Of a DNA stretch of 43,227 nucleotides, positions 1-7,969 are shown piece by piece. Location of the stretch: positions 1-43,227 of the forward strand of contig JADGPO010000052.1 in assembly GCA_017882405.1 (NCBI GenBank). Reading direction: 5' to 3'. The stretch is from Solirubrobacteraceae bacterium. GTDB lineage: Bacteria > Actinomycetota > Thermoleophilia > Solirubrobacterales > Solirubrobacteraceae. Below the pieces are notes generated by a model that saw nothing but the letters and a program-made list of their open reading frames with translations, searched no databases and had not been told where the DNA came from. Numbering within the stretch: position 1 is the stretch's first letter; each line of letters opens with the position of its first letter. The position numbers were made by a program, and so were the translations under genes.

Positions 1-447
<447 letters not shown>

Positions 448-509
448 TCAGTGTACGGCGGCTGACCGTGGCCATCGTCCACGCGCGACTGCGATCATGA
501 CCGGCCGGC

Positions 510-1508
510 ATGACCGACTACGTCGACATCCACGCCCACGGCGGCGAGCTATCGCTCGACATGGCGCTTGAGGTCGGCGATGACGACCTCAAGCAGGCCA
601 GCCTGGAGCAGCGAGGCACCGACCTCCTGATCGAGACTCCCGACGACACGACCACGATCGAGGAGCGGCTCTCGCAGCTGCGCGCCCGGGGCTACCGGAT
701 CACACTGACCCATCCGGAGCGCAATGACCAGTTCCAGTCAGACCCTGATCGGCTCACAGCTCTCACCGGCGATGGGGTGCTGCTGGCGCTCGACGCCGCC
801 TCGCTCTTGGACCCAGCCCCCAGCCGCCCCCGGCTGTTGGCCGAGCGCCTGATCAGCAGCGGTCACGCCCACGTCTTGGCGTTCGACGCCGCCGCGGATC
901 AGGACGCCTCGGAGCTATCCGGACCAGAGTCGGCCGCGGCCGCGCTGGTCGGCAAGCCGCGAGCGCGGTGGCTGGCGCGTGACGCGCCTGCGGCGATCGT
1001 GGCCGGCGAGGAGCTGCCACCGATGCCGGATGCAGAGGCCCGGGACTCGGCAGCCGAGGACGCTTCGCCTCAGGCACAGGACCCTGGGAGCCGCCCGCCG
1101 CTCACCGCTCGGCTCCCGCGAGTCCTGCTGCTGGTGCCGCTGGTCGCAGTGGCGATCGTGAGCTTCGTGATCATTCGGTCGCAGCACGGATCCGGCGCAA
1201 CGTTCCTCACCCAGCAGCGGTTTGCCCAGAGGTTCACACCCTCGAACGTCGCCCAGGTGGTGCGAGCGGCGCCGGATCCGAAGACTCACAACGACGCGCT
1301 TCGCGCCCGCTGCGTTCCGCTAGGGGTCGGCGATCTGAAGAACCCCTGGCGCTGCCAGCTTTCTTACGCTAACGGGGATCGGCTGCAGTACACGGTTACG
1401 GTCTTCGGCAACGGCAGCTACGTCGGGAACAATCAGATCATTCTGGGGCCGGGGCCTCGTCAATCAGTAGGCGGCAGCATCAGCGGGTGCTGCATCGAGA
1501 TCCCGTGA
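510..1508 (+). CDS. CpsB/CapC-like PHP-phosphatase remnant fused to a membrane anchor and extracytoplasmic domain
   Basis: 332 residues. Residues 5-10 (VDIHAH) match the first metal-binding motif of CpsB/CapC (YwqE-type) PHP tyrosine phosphatases, which control capsule/exopolysaccharide kinases. Residues 11-130 match the middle and end of that family, including HPERN at 68-72. About 90 residues normally found between these motifs are absent, and the final His-containing motif reads FDAAAD, so metal binding is probably lost. An Ala/Pro/Asp-rich linker follows, then one membrane segment (about 204-223) and an outer domain of about 105 residues with four cysteines that I do not recognise. The O-antigen-ligase-like gene nearby (2025-4025) fits a polysaccharide role. 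Probably a non-catalytic or sensory derivative; function is inferred only. Confidence 0.7.
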   Translation: MTDYVDIHAHGGELSLDMALEVGDDDLKQASLEQRGTDLLIETPDDTTTIEERLSQLRARGYRITLTHPERNDQFQSDPDRLTALTGDGVLLALDAASLLDPAPSRPRLLAERLISSGHAHVLAFDAAADQDASELSGPESAAAALVGKPRARWLARDAPAAIVAGEELPPMPDAEARDSAAEDASPQAQDPGSRPPLTARLPRVLLLVPLVAVAIVSFVIIRSQHGSGATFLTQQRFAQRFTPSNVAQVVRAAPDPKTHNDALRARCVPLGVGDLKNPWRCQLSYANGDRLQYTVTVFGNGSYVGNNQIILGPGPRQSVGGSISGCCIEIP

Positions 1509-1517
1509 CGGTCGGCG

Positions 1518-2003
1518 CTACTCCAACTCGCGCTTGAGCTTGCGCAGCGCGCGATAGAGCCGACCCTCGACAGTCGTCAGCTTCTCGTTTGTGAGCTTCG
1601 CGATCTCGGGCACGCTGAGATCTCCGCCGTAACGTAGCGAGATGGTGTCGCGTTCCTCCGGACTCAACGTCTGCAACGCGTCTTGCAGCGCGTAGCGATC
1701 GTCGAGCGAGTCGAAGGGGTCATGCTCGTGCCCGATGCCGCCCGCATACACCTTGTCCATCGCTCGCCGGCTAGCGTCGGCGCGACGGGCACGATCGCGT
1801 ACGAGGTTCAGCGCGATCGAGTACAGCCATGTCTTCTCTGAGGCTTTGCGGCGATCGAAGCCGCGCTTGGCCTTCAGTGCGCGCTCGAACGTGTCCGCCA
1901 GCAGGTCCTCGGACACGGGCCGGTCACCCGTGCGGTACACGAGGAAGGCGAGCAGCGGCTGCGCGTGCTCTGCGTATAGCCGCTCGAAGTCAGAGTCGCG
2001 CAT
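1518..2003 (-). CDS. ECF-type RNA polymerase sigma factor
   Basis: 161 residues with the two-domain ECF sigma layout. Region 2 runs from about residue 10 to 75 (LADTFERALKAKRGFD, then TWLYSIALNLVRDRAR). Region 4 runs from about 110 to 158, with the helix-turn-helix LSVPEIAKLTNEKLTTVEGRL. It would direct core polymerase to a small set of promoters. The start ATG (2003) lies 21 bases after the stop of the O-antigen-ligase-like gene on the same strand, so the two are probably co-transcribed. No anti-sigma factor gene sits beside it, unless the membrane protein or the neighbouring anchored CapC-like protein plays that part, which is speculation. It converges with the 510-1508 gene, leaving 9 bases between the stops. 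Confidence 0.92.
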   Translation of the reverse strand: MRDSDFERLYAEHAQPLLAFLVYRTGDRPVSEDLLADTFERALKAKRGFDRRKASEKTWLYSIALNLVRDRARRADASRRAMDKVYAGGIGHEHDPFDSLDDRYALQDALQTLSPEERDTISLRYGGDLSVPEIAKLTNEKLTTVEGRLYRALRKLKRELE

Positions 2004-2024
2004 GGCGTTGAGGGCCCTTGCCCT

Positions 2025-4025
2025 TCATCGTCGCAGCGTAGTCATCGCTTGAGCGAGCGTGTAGCCGTCTTTGGACCATTGCGAAGCTTTTGATTGATTG
2101 AGCGTCGTGAATTCCGCCTTCACCAGCGGATCCCGCGGGTTCAGGGACAGCGCTTTCCGCGCGGCTCCACGCGGATCTTGCCCGGCTGCAGCCTTCATGA
2201 TGGCCAATCCGTAGCGATATTTCCAGTCGCTGGGGTCGAGCGAGATGGCCCTATGCATCGCGGCGATCGCGAGCTGGGGCTTGTCGGCATCGACGTCGCA
2301 ATAGCCCAGCACCTCGTACGGCTCTGGTCGACTGCCGAGAACCGAGATCGACGAGATCGCGGCGCGCGTGGCCGACCGACAATCGCCGCTGTTGTACGAG
2401 TTGGTGGCCTTGTTGAGGTCTCGCTGCGACAACCACATGTAAACCGGCGCGACCGCCAGCACAAGGCAGCCGATTCCCATCATGCTGCGCACGAACGACG
2501 ACGGCAGCCGGCGCTCCTGCGCTGCGCGCTCGACCGCGGTTTCAGGTGCGGACCTCGCCATGACGAATCCGCCGAGGCTGAAGAACACGAGGGTGACGAC
2601 CGGCATCTGCCAATCCCAGTCATAGCCCGCATGGGCGGCCCACGTGAGCATTACCGCAAAAACGGCCGCGTAGATCGATCTGTCCGGCCCGCGCGCCTTC
2701 ACGAGTGCCCCGACCAGCAGCAGAAGGATGACGGCTACAAGCAGCGTTGCCCCGACCACGCCTAGCTCATCGAGGTTCTCCACGTAGACCGAGTGAGCGT
2801 TGACAACGAAACCACTCCCCCTCGGCCTGTACGTCTCCCAGGAGTTCTCAAAGGTGCCAGCACCTTGACCAAGGGCCGGCCTGGCCTCGAAGCGGTGCCA
2901 GGCGACCTTCCACATGTCGAGGCGCCCGTTGTTGGCCGGATCGGTAAGCCGTGCTCGCAGATCGGCGCTGCTACCACCCGGCCGCTGAGAGCTGATGAAG
3001 CGGTGGTACTCGTGCGAGATCGTGCCCCTTGCGACGACCAACGCGATGATCACGGCCAGCGCCAGCGCACCCCAGCACGTCGCCAACACCCGACGCCGAT
3101 GAACCTCCGGCAGTCTTGCTCGCAGCAGTACCCGATCCGCGGTGAAGACCAACAGGGCGCGCAGAAGCGCCGCTGCCAGCGCACACACAGCGACCGCGAC
3201 GGCGACTCTGTGGCCCTGGATCACAGCGCGGGCGGTTGTGAGATCTGTCGTCGCCAGCAGATTGGCGTCGTAGCAGAACTTCAACGCCACGGCTGTCGGA
3301 GGGGCCATCGCGATCATGGCACTCAGCCATAGCCGTGGGCGACCCACGAGCGTGTAGACGACCACCCCGATCACCATGACGCCGATCGCCCCGCGCCCGA
3401 ATGTAAAGAACAAGGTTGACGCCAGAATCGGAGTCGCCGCCGATACCAGCACCCGCATGACCGGATGCTCTCGAGGGTCGCTGGAGAAGTGCAGACAGAG
3501 GATCAACCCGAAGGCAGCCAGAAGCCCCTCGGCATTCCAGTAGGTGACAGGGAAGCTGAGCCGCTGGTTGGCAATCGTCGGCGTCGTCGGCCACACGTGC
3601 GGAAGCGCGCGCGCTATGAGTCCACTGGCGCAGACCACGAAGATGGCGAGCAACAGACCGCGGAGCACCCACGCCAGCCGCAGCCGGGTCCGCCCGATCG
3701 ATCCGAACAGCACGAGCGCCAACAGATAGAGCAGGGCGCGATCAAACTCGACCGCCGCGCTGCCGGGGGCGTGCGACCACGCCTGCGAGATGAGCACGAG
3801 CAACACGTATGCGCCAAACAACAGCGAGGCAGCGCCCAGCATCCATCCGGCCCCCTCGAACGGGTTCCCCGCCAGCGATCGCGCCAACAGGACGACGCAC
3901 AGAATGATCGCCACATACGCAGGGGGTTCGGGATAGAAGCCGCCCGCGTTGAACGCGAAGTACGCAATCAATCCTGCCGGTAGAAGCAGCAGAGCGGCCG
4001 CCGCCAAGCGCCTGCTGTTGAGCAT
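2025..4025 (-). CDS. O-antigen ligase/polymerase (Wzy/WaaL-type) membrane protein with C-terminal TPR region
   Basis: 666 residues. The first 470 or so hold about a dozen hydrophobic segments. A large extracytoplasmic loop follows residue 320 and contains GQGAGTFENSW, typical of O-antigen ligase/Wzy proteins, followed by VVNAHSVYVENLDELG. Such proteins join or polymerise lipid-linked glycans at the outer face of the membrane. The last 130 residues after a final membrane segment resemble TPR repeats (EVLGYCDVDADKPQLAIAAMHRAISLDPSDW). The ATG at 4025 has no good Shine-Dalgarno sequence. Lower GC than most of the window and the nearby CapC-like gene suggest a surface-polysaccharide island. Substrate cannot be told from sequence. 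Confidence 0.87.
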   Translation of the reverse strand: MLNSRRLAAAALLLLPAGLIAYFAFNAGGFYPEPPAYVAIILCVVLLARSLAGNPFEGAGWMLGAASLLFGAYVLLVLISQAWSHAPGSAAVEFDRALLYLLALVLFGSIGRTRLRLAWVLRGLLLAIFVVCASGLIARALPHVWPTTPTIANQRLSFPVTYWNAEGLLAAFGLILCLHFSSDPREHPVMRVLVSAATPILASTLFFTFGRGAIGVMVIGVVVYTLVGRPRLWLSAMIAMAPPTAVALKFCYDANLLATTDLTTARAVIQGHRVAVAVAVCALAAALLRALLVFTADRVLLRARLPEVHRRRVLATCWGALALAVIIALVVARGTISHEYHRFISSQRPGGSSADLRARLTDPANNGRLDMWKVAWHRFEARPALGQGAGTFENSWETYRPRGSGFVVNAHSVYVENLDELGVVGATLLVAVILLLLVGALVKARGPDRSIYAAVFAVMLTWAAHAGYDWDWQMPVVTLVFFSLGGFVMARSAPETAVERAAQERRLPSSFVRSMMGIGCLVLAVAPVYMWLSQRDLNKATNSYNSGDCRSATRAAISSISVLGSRPEPYEVLGYCDVDADKPQLAIAAMHRAISLDPSDWKYRYGLAIMKAAAGQDPRGAARKALSLNPRDPLVKAEFTTLNQSKASQWSKDGYTLAQAMTTLRR

Positions 4026-4120
4026 CGCCGCGCAGTGTACGTAGTCGGAACGAGCCTAAGTCGCGCACCGCGTTGCGCGCATATTGCTTGCCAGGACGTC
4101 GGTCCGGGTAGTGGTACGCC

Positions 4121-4495
4121 ATGGCCGATCAGCCTCAGCTCGACTGGAATGCCGCGGAGGTCCGCGAGGGGACGCTGACCATCAAGGTCGGCGGCGAGTT
4201 CGACGACGCATGGAAGCAGACGTTCGCCCGTACGCTGGCGCTGCTCGCCAGTAGCGGCACTTGGGGCTCGGTGGGCTTCAAGAAGGGGAAGGTGACCGTC
4301 GAGGGCGTGCAGGAGGGCTCTGAGGACAAGGTGCGATTCGCGCTGGACGGCGCCGTCCAGGAGGCCAACGCCCACCATGCCGAAGACGACTCGGAGGAGT
4401 CGGACGAGGGTGAGGAGTCCGGAGATGAGGATGACTCCGAGGGCGACGACACCGATCGCCGCATGACCGAACGGTTCCGAGACTCCTCGGACTAG
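4121..4495 (+). CDS. Small protein with acidic tail, function unknown
   Basis: 124 residues, not assigned to a family. Residues 1-85 look folded, with alternating charged and hydrophobic residues (WNAAEVREGTLTIKVGGEF, then a helix around WKQTFARTLALLAS). The last 40 residues are almost entirely Asp, Glu, Ser and Gly. No signal peptide or membrane segment. It is preceded by a 95-base gap from the divergent O-antigen-ligase-like gene and followed immediately by a decayed topoisomerase gene. The strongly third-position GC-rich codon use and the absence of a competing long frame support it being real. Acidic-tailed proteins of this kind can be nucleic-acid or chaperone partners, but nothing here shows it. 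Confidence 0.65.
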   Translation: MADQPQLDWNAAEVREGTLTIKVGGEFDDAWKQTFARTLALLASSGTWGSVGFKKGKVTVEGVQEGSEDKVRFALDGAVQEANAHHAEDDSEESDEGEESGDEDDSEGDDTDRRMTERFRDSSD

Positions 4496-4550
4496 CTGAG
4501 TTGGCCGAAGGCGAGGCAGCGAAGGTTCGCCGGGCGCGGCTTCGGCGCTC

Positions 4551-4986
4551 GGACTGCTCCGCGGCGACCAGTTGCTCGCCTACCGCGAGGGCCGCCGGTG
4601 GCAGGTGGTCCGCTCAGACCAGATCAGCGAGCACCTCAAGGACCTGATCGGCGACCAATACAGCGCCAAAGACTTCCGCACGTGGAACGCCACCGTCCTG
4701 GCCGCCGTGTCGCTAGCGGTCGACGGGCGCGACGCTGTGAGCAAGCGGGCGCGCTAGCGCGCGATGGACGGCGCGGTCATCGGCGTCGCCGAGGTGCTGG
4801 GCAACACGCCGGCGGTTGCCCGGCGCTCCTACATCGATCCGCGCGTCTTCGATCGCTACCAGTCGGGCTGGACGATCGGGGGCGAACTGGACCGCATCGG
4901 CAGGCTGAGCGGGCCCGACGATCGCCGCCGGACAGGTCTCGAGAACGCGGTGCTCGACCTGCTTTACGACGACCAGGAATCACCGG
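4551..4986 (+). pseudogene. Decayed type IB DNA topoisomerase, C-terminal remnant with in-frame stop
   Basis: One frame reads LLAYREGRRWQVVRSDQIS, then SAKDFRTWNATVLAA, then a TAG at 4755-4757, then GVAEVLGNTPAVARRSYIDP up to about 4986. These are the successive conserved blocks of the C-terminal catalytic domain of bacterial topoisomerase IB. The block RRSYIDP carries the DNA-attacking tyrosine. The TAG falls in the variable linker, in the same frame on both sides. The N-terminal half (DNA-binding and first catalytic residues) is absent upstream, where a stop at 4497 closes the frame. The frame runs on without homology to 5237. The gene is therefore broken twice, unless the TAG is read through or is a sequencing error. 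Confidence 0.82.
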
Positions 4987-5093
4987 GCCGTCCAGCGTTA
5001 CGCGGCGCGCGCCGCCTGACCCACCGCCGCGCAGGGTCCGCCGCCCGACCTAGGCGTCGGAGCGCTGTGATAGAAACCGTGCGGTCTGCGACC

Positions 5094-5163
5094 AAATGGG
5101 AGGTCACCGCGATGGTGGTCATCTCCACAAATGGGAGGTCACCGCGATGGCGGTCACGTCCAG
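5094..5163 (+). repeat. 35-bp tandem duplication of a ribosome-binding site and start codon
   Basis: Two adjacent 35-base copies, 5094-5128 and 5129-5163, agree at 31 of 35 positions. Each holds GGGAGGT followed 6 bases later by ATG. The second copy's ATG (5147) starts the sigma factor. The first copy's ATG (5112) opens a 41-codon frame ending at 5237, which overlaps the sigma gene in another frame. The period is not a multiple of three, so the two starts are out of register. Confidence 0.85.
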
Positions 5164-5917
5164 TACGACCGTCGGCTCGGACGAGCTGTTCGTCAGATGG
5201 GCCCAACAGGGCGACGTGCCGGCCCGGGACACGCTGATCGAGCGTTTCCTGCCGCTGGCCCGCAAGCTGGCGCGCCGATATGCAGGATCAAATGAGCCCT
5301 ACGACGACCTCGTCCAGGTCGCGAGCTTGGGACTGGTAAAGGCGGTTAAGCGCTTCGATCCGGAGCGCGGGTTCGCGTTCACCTCATTCGCCGTGCCAAC
5401 GATCCTGGGCGAGCTGAAGCGCTACTTCCGGGACACCGGCTGGGCGCTGCACGTCGATCGCGGCTCCCAGGAGCGGGCGCGCAAGATCGCCGAGGCTCGC
5501 CGCCAGGTCAGCGCGCGCCAGGGCCGTTCGCCCACGGTTTCCGGGCTCGCCGAGCACCTGGAGTGCAGCGAGGAGGAGATCCTCGAAGGGCTGCAGACGG
5601 CCGAGGCCTACGACACCGTGTCGCTCGACGCGCCCCGCCGTGGCGACACCGAGACCGGCCGCCGGCTCGACACGCTCGGTGGTGAGGACGATCGGCTCGA
5701 GCTCGTAGACGACCAGGCCACGGTATTCGCCGCTGCCCAGCAGCTACCGGAGCGCGAGCGCCGTATCCTGTTCCTGCGCTTTGGCGCAGATCTCACGCAG
5801 GCCGAGATAGCTGACCACGTCGGGGTGTCCCAGATGCAGGTCTCGCGGCTGCTGCGCAAATCGGTGCGGCGGCTCCAGGAGCTCACGGCCGTGCGCACCC
5901 CGAAGGCGCAGGACTAG
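5147..5917 (+). CDS. Sigma-B/F-type alternative RNA polymerase sigma factor (copy 1)
   Basis: 256 residues of the SigB/SigF/SigG stress and sporulation class, which lacks region 1. Region 2 spans about 52-96 (YDDLVQVASLGLVKAV, then FTSFAVPTILGELKRYFRD). Region 3 is about 108-160, and region 4 about 195-245 with helix-turn-helix AEIADHVGVSQMQVSRLL. I chose ATG 5147 because GGGAGGT lies 6 bases upstream and the protein then aligns with its paralogue at 10902-11717; an ATG at 5096 in frame would add 17 residues. Such sigmas are held by HATPase anti-sigma factors and released by STAS proteins, and both kinds of gene follow at 6930-10839. It converges on the small gene at 5944. Confidence 0.95.
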   Translation: MAVTSSTTVGSDELFVRWAQQGDVPARDTLIERFLPLARKLARRYAGSNEPYDDLVQVASLGLVKAVKRFDPERGFAFTSFAVPTILGELKRYFRDTGWALHVDRGSQERARKIAEARRQVSARQGRSPTVSGLAEHLECSEEEILEGLQTAEAYDTVSLDAPRRGDTETGRRLDTLGGEDDRLELVDDQATVFAAAQQLPERERRILFLRFGADLTQAEIADHVGVSQMQVSRLLRKSVRRLQELTAVRTPKAQD

Positions 5918-5943
5918 TCCAGACGCTACCGAGCCTCGCGAAA

Positions 5944-6252
5944 TCAGGACTGGAGCTCTTGCTCGGCCCACGCTCTCGCTCGCTGAGCCCACGGAGTCCG
6001 CGATCGACTGCCCGTAACAGGGGTCTCCGGTGGTGACGGTGGCGGAGTTTCGAGAGCCCGCAGAGCGTCCGCTAGATCTCGGACCGCGCTGGCAAACGCC
6101 GCCGCTGCCGGACCATTCTGCCCCTCTCTGGACCGAGCGCTGGCGGCTGCGCCAGAGGCTTTAGCATTAGCCGTCAGAGCCTCCAAGATGACGGTCGCAG
6201 CATTCTCCTCCGTTACCTCAGCTGGCTTGTTGCTCGGAAGCCTTGGCGACAT
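5944..6252 (-). CDS. Small protein of unknown function
   Basis: 102 residues if started at the ATG at 6252-6250, which has AGGAGAGG 4 bases upstream. A longer reading to 6447 is possible but has no such site and would run through the hairpin at 6341. Residues 8-70 are probably helical and Ala-rich (ENAATVILEALTANAKA, AFASAVRDLADALRAL). A Pro-rich spacer (TPPPSPPETPV) and a basic, Trp-containing end (TPWAQRARAWAEQEL) follow. No membrane segment or signal peptide is visible. No family recognised. It lies between two stress-type regulator genes, which does not by itself give a role. Confidence 0.55.
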   Translation of the reverse strand: MSPRLPSNKPAEVTEENAATVILEALTANAKASGAAASARSREGQNGPAAAAFASAVRDLADALRALETPPPSPPETPVTGSRSRTPWAQRARAWAEQELQS

Positions 6253-6340
6253 TGCCTCTCCTGGTTCGAATCTAGTAGACCGGTCATGATTGCCCGCCGC
6301 CCCCGACCCCGTCCGGTCGGAGTCGCATCGAACAGGCGCC

Positions 6341-6361
6341 GCGTCTCTCTTGGAGAGACGC
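6341..6361. terminator. Perfect hairpin, possible terminator
   Basis: GCGTCTCTC and GAGAGACGC form a perfect 9-bp stem around a 3-base loop. It lies 83 bases after the stop of the gene at 6444-6764 and 89 bases before the start of the next gene on the same strand. There is no T-run, so it is either a GC-type terminator or a processing/attenuation hairpin. Confidence 0.45.
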
Positions 6362-6443
6362 CGCCGCTCTGCCCGGCCTTTCACTGCGTTAGCGCATTGT
6401 CCTACAAAGCCTACGCGCGGATCACCACGCAGCAGGGCGCCGG

Positions 6444-6764
6444 TCACTGGTCCTTTTTGATCTCCTCGTCAGCCTCGCCGCCGTCGGTCGCGCGGGCGTC
6501 CTCTTCGAACCCGTCGGCGTCCTCGTTGATGCGGCTGGCCGCGTGGTAGTCGCCGTGGGTGGCGTGCTCGATGAGTTCGGCCTCAGCGAGCTCGAAGCCC
6601 TCTGATTCGCCCTCGCCGGCCTCGATCAGGGGGCGCTGGGCGGGGTCGGCCTCCGGGTCGTCCTCCATCGGGGGGTCGCTGCTGACGCGACCGCCGATGG
6701 CGGCGGCCTCGGCGGCGGCGGCCGCTTCCTCTTCGTGCTCGAAGTCTGATTCGGGCTCGGGCAT
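6444..6764 (-). CDS. Small acidic protein of unknown function
   Basis: 106 residues, highly acidic throughout (starts MPEPESDFEHEEEAAAAAEA), ending in EEIKKDQ. The middle part FELAEAELIEHATHGDYHAA is the only stretch that looks like a conserved motif. I recall similar short acidic proteins as conserved hypotheticals in actinobacteria, but cannot name a family. Start ATG 6764 has a GAGGT at 7-11 bases upstream. No cysteines, no membrane segment. The next upstream gene on the same strand (MEDS/HATPase) stops 165 bases away, and the gap holds a G-quadruplex motif. Confidence 0.6.
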   Translation of the reverse strand: MPEPESDFEHEEEAAAAAEAAAIGGRVSSDPPMEDDPEADPAQRPLIEAGEGESEGFELAEAELIEHATHGDYHAASRINEDADGFEEDARATDGGEADEEIKKDQ

Positions 6765-6807
6765 CGGCTACCTCGCTTGCGCTTGCTTGACGTTGGACGG
6801 GGACGCT

Positions 6808-6827
6808 GGGTGGGTGGGGTGGGTGGG
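6808..6827 (+). other. G-quadruplex-forming motif
   Basis: GGGTGGGTGGGGTGGGTGGG on the plus strand: five runs of three or more G separated by single T. One-base loops give the most stable class of intramolecular quadruplex. It lies 43 bases upstream of the minus-strand gene at 6444-6764, so the G-run is on that gene's template strand. Confidence 0.8.
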
Positions 6828-6929
6828 CCCAGTCGTAGCCTTGCCGGCCTCGCCCAGCATAAGCGCGATATCGGTCACGGGGCCTGGACTACCCCCGGCA
6901 CGACAGCGCAATCGCTTTTCTGGCGACGA

Positions 6930-7868
6930 TCACCGGACGTGCATGCGAAGCGTCAAGCCCGTCTCACTGCTGCGCAGCTCGACCAGATCGCAGACCTGGT
7001 TGATCAGCCACAGCCCGCGACCGGAGAGCGCGTCGGGACTCGGCCGGCGGCGCCCGGCGAGAACGTCGGGAACGGCGGTGTCGGAGCTGACCTCGGAGAC
7101 GACGCTGTGGCCGTCGTGCCAGATCCGAGCGGTGCAGCGGCCGTCTCCGTGCTTGAGCACGTTGGTGGCGGCCTCGTTGACCACGAACACCACGTCCTCG
7201 CGCCGCTCGCGGCTGAGGCCGCGCAGAGACGGATCGTCGACGACGGCCCGGCGCAGGGAGCGCAGGTCGCCCACGAAGACGTGCTCGGACATGGGCATGG
7301 CGGGCTCGGTGAGCGGCCAACGCTCCCCCACGAACACCCGGAGCGGGTCCTCGTAGCGTTCGCTGGGGCGGCTTCCGGAGGCGTCGCGGAGCCGGGGGTG
7401 GGTCAACTCGGCGCCCTCGAGCACGTCGGAGTCCAGGTGCTCGGCGTCATATGGGCACAGGATCTTGGCGTCCAAGCCCGACAGCGCATGATTGAGCAGC
7501 GCCTCGTGACGCAGGCACTCGACCATCTCGGCGTAGCTTCGACCCGGCCACATCGGCTCCGAGATCACGCGGGCACGGCCGTCGTGATCCTCGATCCACT
7601 CCTGGATGATCGGCAGCAGACAGCTGGGATTGCTCCCCACCTCGTTCATGTCCTCGAAGCGCACCTCGGCAGCGTGGCGGGAGAGCGCTTCGCGCAGCCA
7701 CTCCACGTTCTCGCGCGGAACCGCCGCCAGCACGGCCTCGCCGGCCTCGATGCCCTCCGTCACGAAGTCGTGGACGGCCCGCGCGAGCTCGCCCTTGCCC
7801 CGGTAGAAGAGAGCCTCGTGGAACAGGGCCGCGCCGTGGGTTTGAGGTGTCGTTGGGTCGCCAGTCAT
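6930..7868 (-). CDS. MEDS-domain / HATPase anti-sigma factor (RsbA/RsbW-like)
   Basis: 312 residues. Residues 12-180 match the MEDS sensor domain (LFYRGKGELARAVHDFVTEG, AAVPRENVEWLREAL), also found in DcmR-type regulators. Residues 200-310 are an RsbW-like GHKL kinase domain, with N-box NEAATN at 231-236 and G2 box GRGLWLI at 283-289. This combination is known in actinobacterial anti-sigma regulators that bind a SigB/F sigma factor or phosphorylate a STAS partner. The STAS gene is divergent, with starts about 100 bases apart. Start ATG 7868 is preceded by AAAGGCGAG and by a sigma-F-like promoter at 7895-7920, so the gene is probably under the control of the sigma factor it restrains. Confidence 0.9.
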   Translation of the reverse strand: MTGDPTTPQTHGAALFHEALFYRGKGELARAVHDFVTEGIEAGEAVLAAVPRENVEWLREALSRHAAEVRFEDMNEVGSNPSCLLPIIQEWIEDHDGRARVISEPMWPGRSYAEMVECLRHEALLNHALSGLDAKILCPYDAEHLDSDVLEGAELTHPRLRDASGSRPSERYEDPLRVFVGERWPLTEPAMPMSEHVFVGDLRSLRRAVVDDPSLRGLSRERREDVVFVVNEAATNVLKHGDGRCTARIWHDGHSVVSEVSSDTAVPDVLAGRRRPSPDALSGRGLWLINQVCDLVELRSSETGLTLRMHVR

Positions 7869-7894
7869 CGCTCGCCTTTGCGGTGCTAAGTACC

Positions 7895-7920
7895 GTTACC
7901 GCACCACTCGACTCTCAAAC
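7895..7920 (-). promoter_or_regulatory. Sigma-B/F-type promoter of the MEDS anti-sigma gene
   Basis: Read on the minus strand: GTTT, 16 bases, GGTAAC, then 26 bases to the ATG at 7868. The known actinobacterial SigF consensus is GTTT-N15-17-GGGTAT. The predicted transcript start leaves a leader of about 19 bases carrying AAAGGCGAG. Confidence 0.6.
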
Positions 7921-7969
7921 CCACTGCTATCGATCGCATTTGGCGTTCCAGATCGATAGGCTCGACCCA

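Noticed and set aside
6263..6272. GGTTCGAATC, like a tRNA T-loop or attachment-site core
   Set aside because: The flanks do not form a T-arm stem and no anticodon or acceptor arms surround it. A second copy as an att site was not seen.
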